A DNA stretch of 8,570 nt, from NCBI GenBank assembly GCA_023435545.1, contig JAEYRQ010000087.1:1-8570 (forward strand), in the 5' to 3' direction. Origin of the DNA: Pseudomonadota bacterium. Lineage in GTDB: Bacteria; Pseudomonadota; Alphaproteobacteria; Rhizobiales; Tepidamorphaceae. Position 1 is the first letter of the stretch; the number at the start of each line of letters is the position of its first letter. Both the position numbers and the translations under genes were made by a program. The notes beneath the pieces are model-generated. The model did no database searches. It was not told the origin of the DNA and saw only the letters and a list, made by a program, of their open reading frames with translations. Below, one piece after another: positions 6,613-8,570 of this stretch.

Positions 6613-7260
6613 TCAGTTCTCGACGTAGTCGTCGTCGAACTCTTCGTAATCGGCCTCAGGTGCCTGCGCCGATCGATGATTGCGCTGTGCCGCCATCTGC
6701 TCCCGGCGTGCAGCGCGCTCGGCACGCTCGCTGGGGTCGCGGCCGATGCGGGTCGCCAGGCTCTGGAGGTCGACGAACACGTCGGCCTGCCGACGCAGTT
6801 CGTCGGCGATCATGGGTGGCTGCGAGGTGATCGTCGAGACCACGCTGACCCGCTTGCCCTTCCGCTGCAGCGCTTCCACAAGCGACCGGAAATCGCCATC
6901 GCCCGAGAACAGAACGAAGTGATCGATCCGCTCGGCCATCTCCATCGCATCGACGGCGAGCTCGATATCCATGTTTCCCTTCATCTTCCGCCGGCCGGTC
7001 GCGTCGAAGAATTCCTTCATCGGCTTTGTTACGACCGTGTAGCCGTTATAATCCAGCCAATCAATGAGAGGTCGTATCGATGAATACTCTTGGTCTTCGG
7101 CAAGAGCAGTATAATAATACGCCCGAAGAAGATATCCTTCAGCCTCGAATACTCCAAGCAGTCGCTTATAGTCAATGTCGAACCCGAGTGCTCGCGACGT
7201 CGCATAGAGGTTGGCGCCGTCGATGAACAGCGCAATCCGCTCATGGGAATAGAACTTCAT
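6613..7260 (-). CDS. NYN-domain protein (LabA/DUF88 family), predicted RNase
   Basis: The product is 215 residues. Residues 8-165 form a NYN (PIN-like) domain with the expected acidic residues for metal binding: Asp14 in FIDGANLY (12-19), Asp98 and Asp104 in KGNMDIELAVDAM (94-106), and Asp121 and Asp123 in FSGDGDF (118-124). The family is predicted to be ribonucleases of RNA processing or decay; the substrate here is unknown. After about residue 170 comes an Arg/Glu/Ala-rich helical stretch (170-195) and a very acidic end (EADYEEFDDDYVEN, 202-215). The ATG at 7260 has AGAGGA (7272-7267) 6 bases upstream. An earlier in-frame TTG at 7275 overlaps that ribosome binding site and is unlikely. The first half of the gene has far lower G+C and more A/T-ending codons than its neighbours. 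It is divergent from rpoZ and leads the unit with the uracil-DNA glycosylase. Confidence 0.93.
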   Translation of the reverse strand: MKFYSHERIALFIDGANLYATSRALGFDIDYKRLLGVFEAEGYLLRAYYYTALAEDQEYSSIRPLIDWLDYNGYTVVTKPMKEFFDATGRRKMKGNMDIELAVDAMEMAERIDHFVLFSGDGDFRSLVEALQRKGKRVSVVSTITSQPPMIADELRRQADVFVDLQSLATRIGRDPSERAERAARREQMAAQRNHRSAQAPEADYEEFDDDYVEN

Positions 7261-7503
7261 TCTAGTTCCTCTCAAACCTGGCAGTCGTCAATCGTGCTGC
7301 AGCAGGATCTAATTCGGTCGCCGGCAGCGCGAGCCGTCTGCATATCCAAGGAAATATATGGAAGGCAGGGCCGGGCGACGTGAAACTAGGTCTATAACCG
7401 AACATCTCCGTTTTCAAGCGGCTCGCCGTTCGGCTTGTCAAGACGGCCCCGAGCGCGTATATCCCGCGAAACTTTCCCCTCCAATTGCCCGGAGTACGCT
7501 GTC
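7261..7503. other. Divergent intergenic region between the NYN gene and rpoZ
   Basis: These 243 bases lie between two divergent units. The rpoZ side contains a good promoter, listed separately. On the NYN side I see an AT-rich patch at 7342-7360 (TATATT on the minus strand at 7358-7353), but no -35 at proper spacing, so the leftward promoter is not placed. An inverted repeat CCGAAC (7398-7403) / GTTCGG (7428-7433) overlaps the region just upstream of the rpoZ -35. No small gene or RNA is evident. Confidence 0.5.
7435..7463 (+). promoter_or_regulatory. Sigma-70 type promoter for rpoZ-rsh
   Basis: TTGTCA (7435-7440) and TATATC (7458-7463) are separated by exactly 17 bp, matching the housekeeping sigma-70 pattern. 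Transcription would start near 7470 and give a leader of about 35 bases before the rpoZ ATG. This is the best promoter match in the window. Confidence 0.65.
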
Positions 7504-7878
7504 ATGGCGCGCGTGACGGTAGAAGATTGCATCGACAAAGTCGAAAACCGCTTCGAGCTGGTGCTGCTGTCGGCGCACCGCTCTCGGATGATCTCGAACG
7601 GGGCTCCGCTGACCGTCGATCGCGACAACGACAAGAATCCGGTGGTCGCGCTGCGCGAGATCGCGGACGAGTCGGTGTCGCCCGAAGACCTCAAGGAAGA
7701 GCTCATTCACTCTCTGCAGAAGTTCGTCGAGGTGGATGAGCCGGAAGCTGATACGGTCCCGATGATCGCTGTCGGCGGCGAAGGCGATGATGATTCCGAC
7801 GTGCAGTTCGACCGCATGTCGGAGGAGGAGTTGCTGAAGGGTCTCGAAGGGCTGACGCCTCCCGACGATCGGGAGTAA
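7504..7878 (+). CDS. rpoZ: DNA-directed RNA polymerase omega subunit
   Basis: Omega helps assemble and stabilise the beta-prime subunit of RNA polymerase and, in proteobacteria, forms part of a ppGpp site. The product is 124 residues. The conserved N-terminal core reads [21 protein letters not shown] (1-21 in part), followed by [10 protein letters not shown] (24-33) and [12 protein letters not shown] (43-54), the helix pair that grips beta-prime. The C-terminal half (75-124) is acidic, with GEGDDDSD (92-99), and is longer than in E. coli omega (91 residues), as is common in alphaproteobacteria. The ATG at 7504 has GGAG (7491-7494) 9 bases upstream. The open frame extends to 7435, but that extra part contains the promoter. 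It is followed after 105 bp by rsh on the same strand, the usual order in proteobacteria. Confidence 0.97.
   Translation: MARVTVEDCIDKVENRFELVLLSAHRSRMISNGAPLTVDRDNDKNPVVALREIADESVSPEDLKEELIHSLQKFVEVDEPEADTVPMIAVGGEGDDDSDVQFDRMSEEELLKGLEGLTPPDDRE
7859..7875 (+). other. Short hairpin at the end of rpoZ
   Basis: CTCCCGA (7859-7865) pairs perfectly with TCGGGAG (7869-7875) around a 3-base loop, ending at the base before the TAA stop. There is no T-run after it, so it is not a typical intrinsic terminator. It might slow ribosomes, stabilise the 3' end or partly attenuate read-through to rsh. The role is an inference. Confidence 0.45.
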
Positions 7879-7983
7879 GCCCGACGCGTGACGGACGGCG
7901 ATTCCCGATTGGACAGGGGATCGCGCCGCGCGGCGATGCGGATGCGTGCGGGAGCGGCCGGTGCGGCTGCGCGGTGAGCGCCG

Positions 7984-8570
7984 ATGATGCGCCAATACGA
8001 GCTGGTCGAGCGCGTCACCAGCTATGATCCGGATGCCGATGAGGCGCTGCTGAATCGCGCCTACGTCTATGCCATGCGCGCCCACGGCACCCAGAAGCGC
8101 GCCTCGGGCGATCCCTATTTCTCCCATCCACTCGAAGTGGCGGCGCTCCACACCGAGCTGAAGCTCGACGACGCGACAGTGGCCTCCGCCCTGTTGCACG
8201 ACACCATCGAGGATACCGATACCACCAAGGCGGAGATCGACCGCCTGTTCGGCTCCGAGATCGCCGAGCTGGTCGATGGGCTCACCAAGATCAAGAAGCT
8301 CGATCTCGTCTCCAAGAAGGCCGAGCAGGCGGAGAATCTCCGCAAGTTCATGCTCGCCATCTCCCGCGACGTGCGGGTGCTGCTGGTCAAGCTTGCCGAC
8401 CGGCTGCACAACATGCGCACGCTCGAGTTCATGGCGCTCGAAAAGCAGAGGCGGATCGCCAACGAGACGATGGAGATCTATGCGCCGCTGGCCGGGCGCA
8501 TGGGCATGCAGGACATGCGCTCCGAACTGGAAGACCTCTCGTTCAAGGTGCTGCAGCCCGAACCCTACCG
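7984..8570 (+). CDS. rsh: RSH family (p)ppGpp synthetase/hydrolase (N-terminal part, runs off the window)
   Basis: The first 195 codons of a RelA/SpoT-homologue are present, with no stop before the edge. RSH proteins make and degrade the alarmone (p)ppGpp. This part is the HD hydrolase domain: Arg39 in KRASGDPY, His48 in YFSHPLEVA (45-53), His72-Asp73 and Glu76-Asp77 in LLHDTIED (70-77), and Asp139 in VKLADRLHNMRTL (135-147). All metal and catalytic residues sit five positions before those of the Streptococcus Rel protein (H53, H77, D78, E81, D82, D144), so hydrolase activity is expected. The synthetase, TGS and ACT domains should lie beyond the window. The start is ATG at 7984 or the next codon at 7987; an in-frame TGA at 7975 rules out anything earlier. 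GGTGAG (7973-7978) is the likely ribosome binding site. Often annotated relA or spoT. Confidence 0.97.
   Translation, partial: MMRQYELVERVTSYDPDADEALLNRAYVYAMRAHGTQKRASGDPYFSHPLEVAALHTELKLDDATVASALLHDTIEDTDTTKAEIDRLFGSEIAELVDGLTKIKKLDLVSKKAEQAENLRKFMLAISRDVRVLLVKLADRLHNMRTLEFMALEKQRRIANETMEIYAPLAGRMGMQDMRSELEDLSFKVLQPEPY

Noticed and set aside
7438..8409. A 323-codon minus-strand open frame opposite rpoZ and rsh
   Set aside because: It is the antisense shadow of two conserved genes, with no family features.

Overview
This 8.57-kb window is gene-dense chromosomal DNA of high G+C content. Its proteins and gene order point to an alphaproteobacterium, most likely Hyphomicrobiales (Rhizobiales) or a close relative. 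The reasons are the run slt, dapA, smpB, a family 5 uracil-DNA glycosylase, a NYN-domain protein, rpoZ and rsh, which I recall as a typical order in that group, the single bifunctional-type RSH protein beginning MMRQYELVER directly after rpoZ, and the Pro-x-Pro-x-x-Arg-Pro-Ala-Glu motifs in the transglycosylase. The taxonomic call is inferred from memory of gene order, not from a search.

Layout. (1) 1-3817, minus strand: a long soluble lytic transglycosylase gene (3817-1343), an alpha/beta hydrolase gene starting one base after its stop (1341-409), and the first 92 codons of an unrecognised exported protein that runs off the left edge (276-1). (2) 3818-4008: a divergent control region with several short palindromes and an inverted repeat. 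(3) 4009-5388, plus strand: dapA (lysine and diaminopimelate synthesis) and smpB (trans-translation), 21 bp apart, ending in a strong hairpin that faces the next leftward unit. (4) 7260-5438, minus strand: a NYN-domain nuclease-like protein, a family 5 uracil-DNA glycosylase 8 bp behind it, and a small exported protein with its own strong ribosome binding site. (5) 7261-7503: a divergent control region holding a good sigma-70 type promoter for rpoZ. (6) 7504 to the right edge, plus strand: rpoZ (RNA polymerase omega) and the N-terminal HD domain of the RSH (p)ppGpp synthetase/hydrolase.

Functionally these are housekeeping genes. DapA supplies meso-diaminopimelate for the peptidoglycan that the divergently encoded transglycosylase cuts. 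SmpB rescues stalled ribosomes. Omega and RSH are linked through the stringent response. The glycosylase protects the high-G+C genome from cytosine deamination. I found no mobile element, CRISPR array, RNA gene or defence system, and nothing I would call a new system. The points worth a second look are small: an in-frame 15-bp tandem repeat in the transglycosylase linker, a sharp local drop in G+C inside the NYN gene, leader hairpins, and a possible 29-codon leader ORF before rsh.
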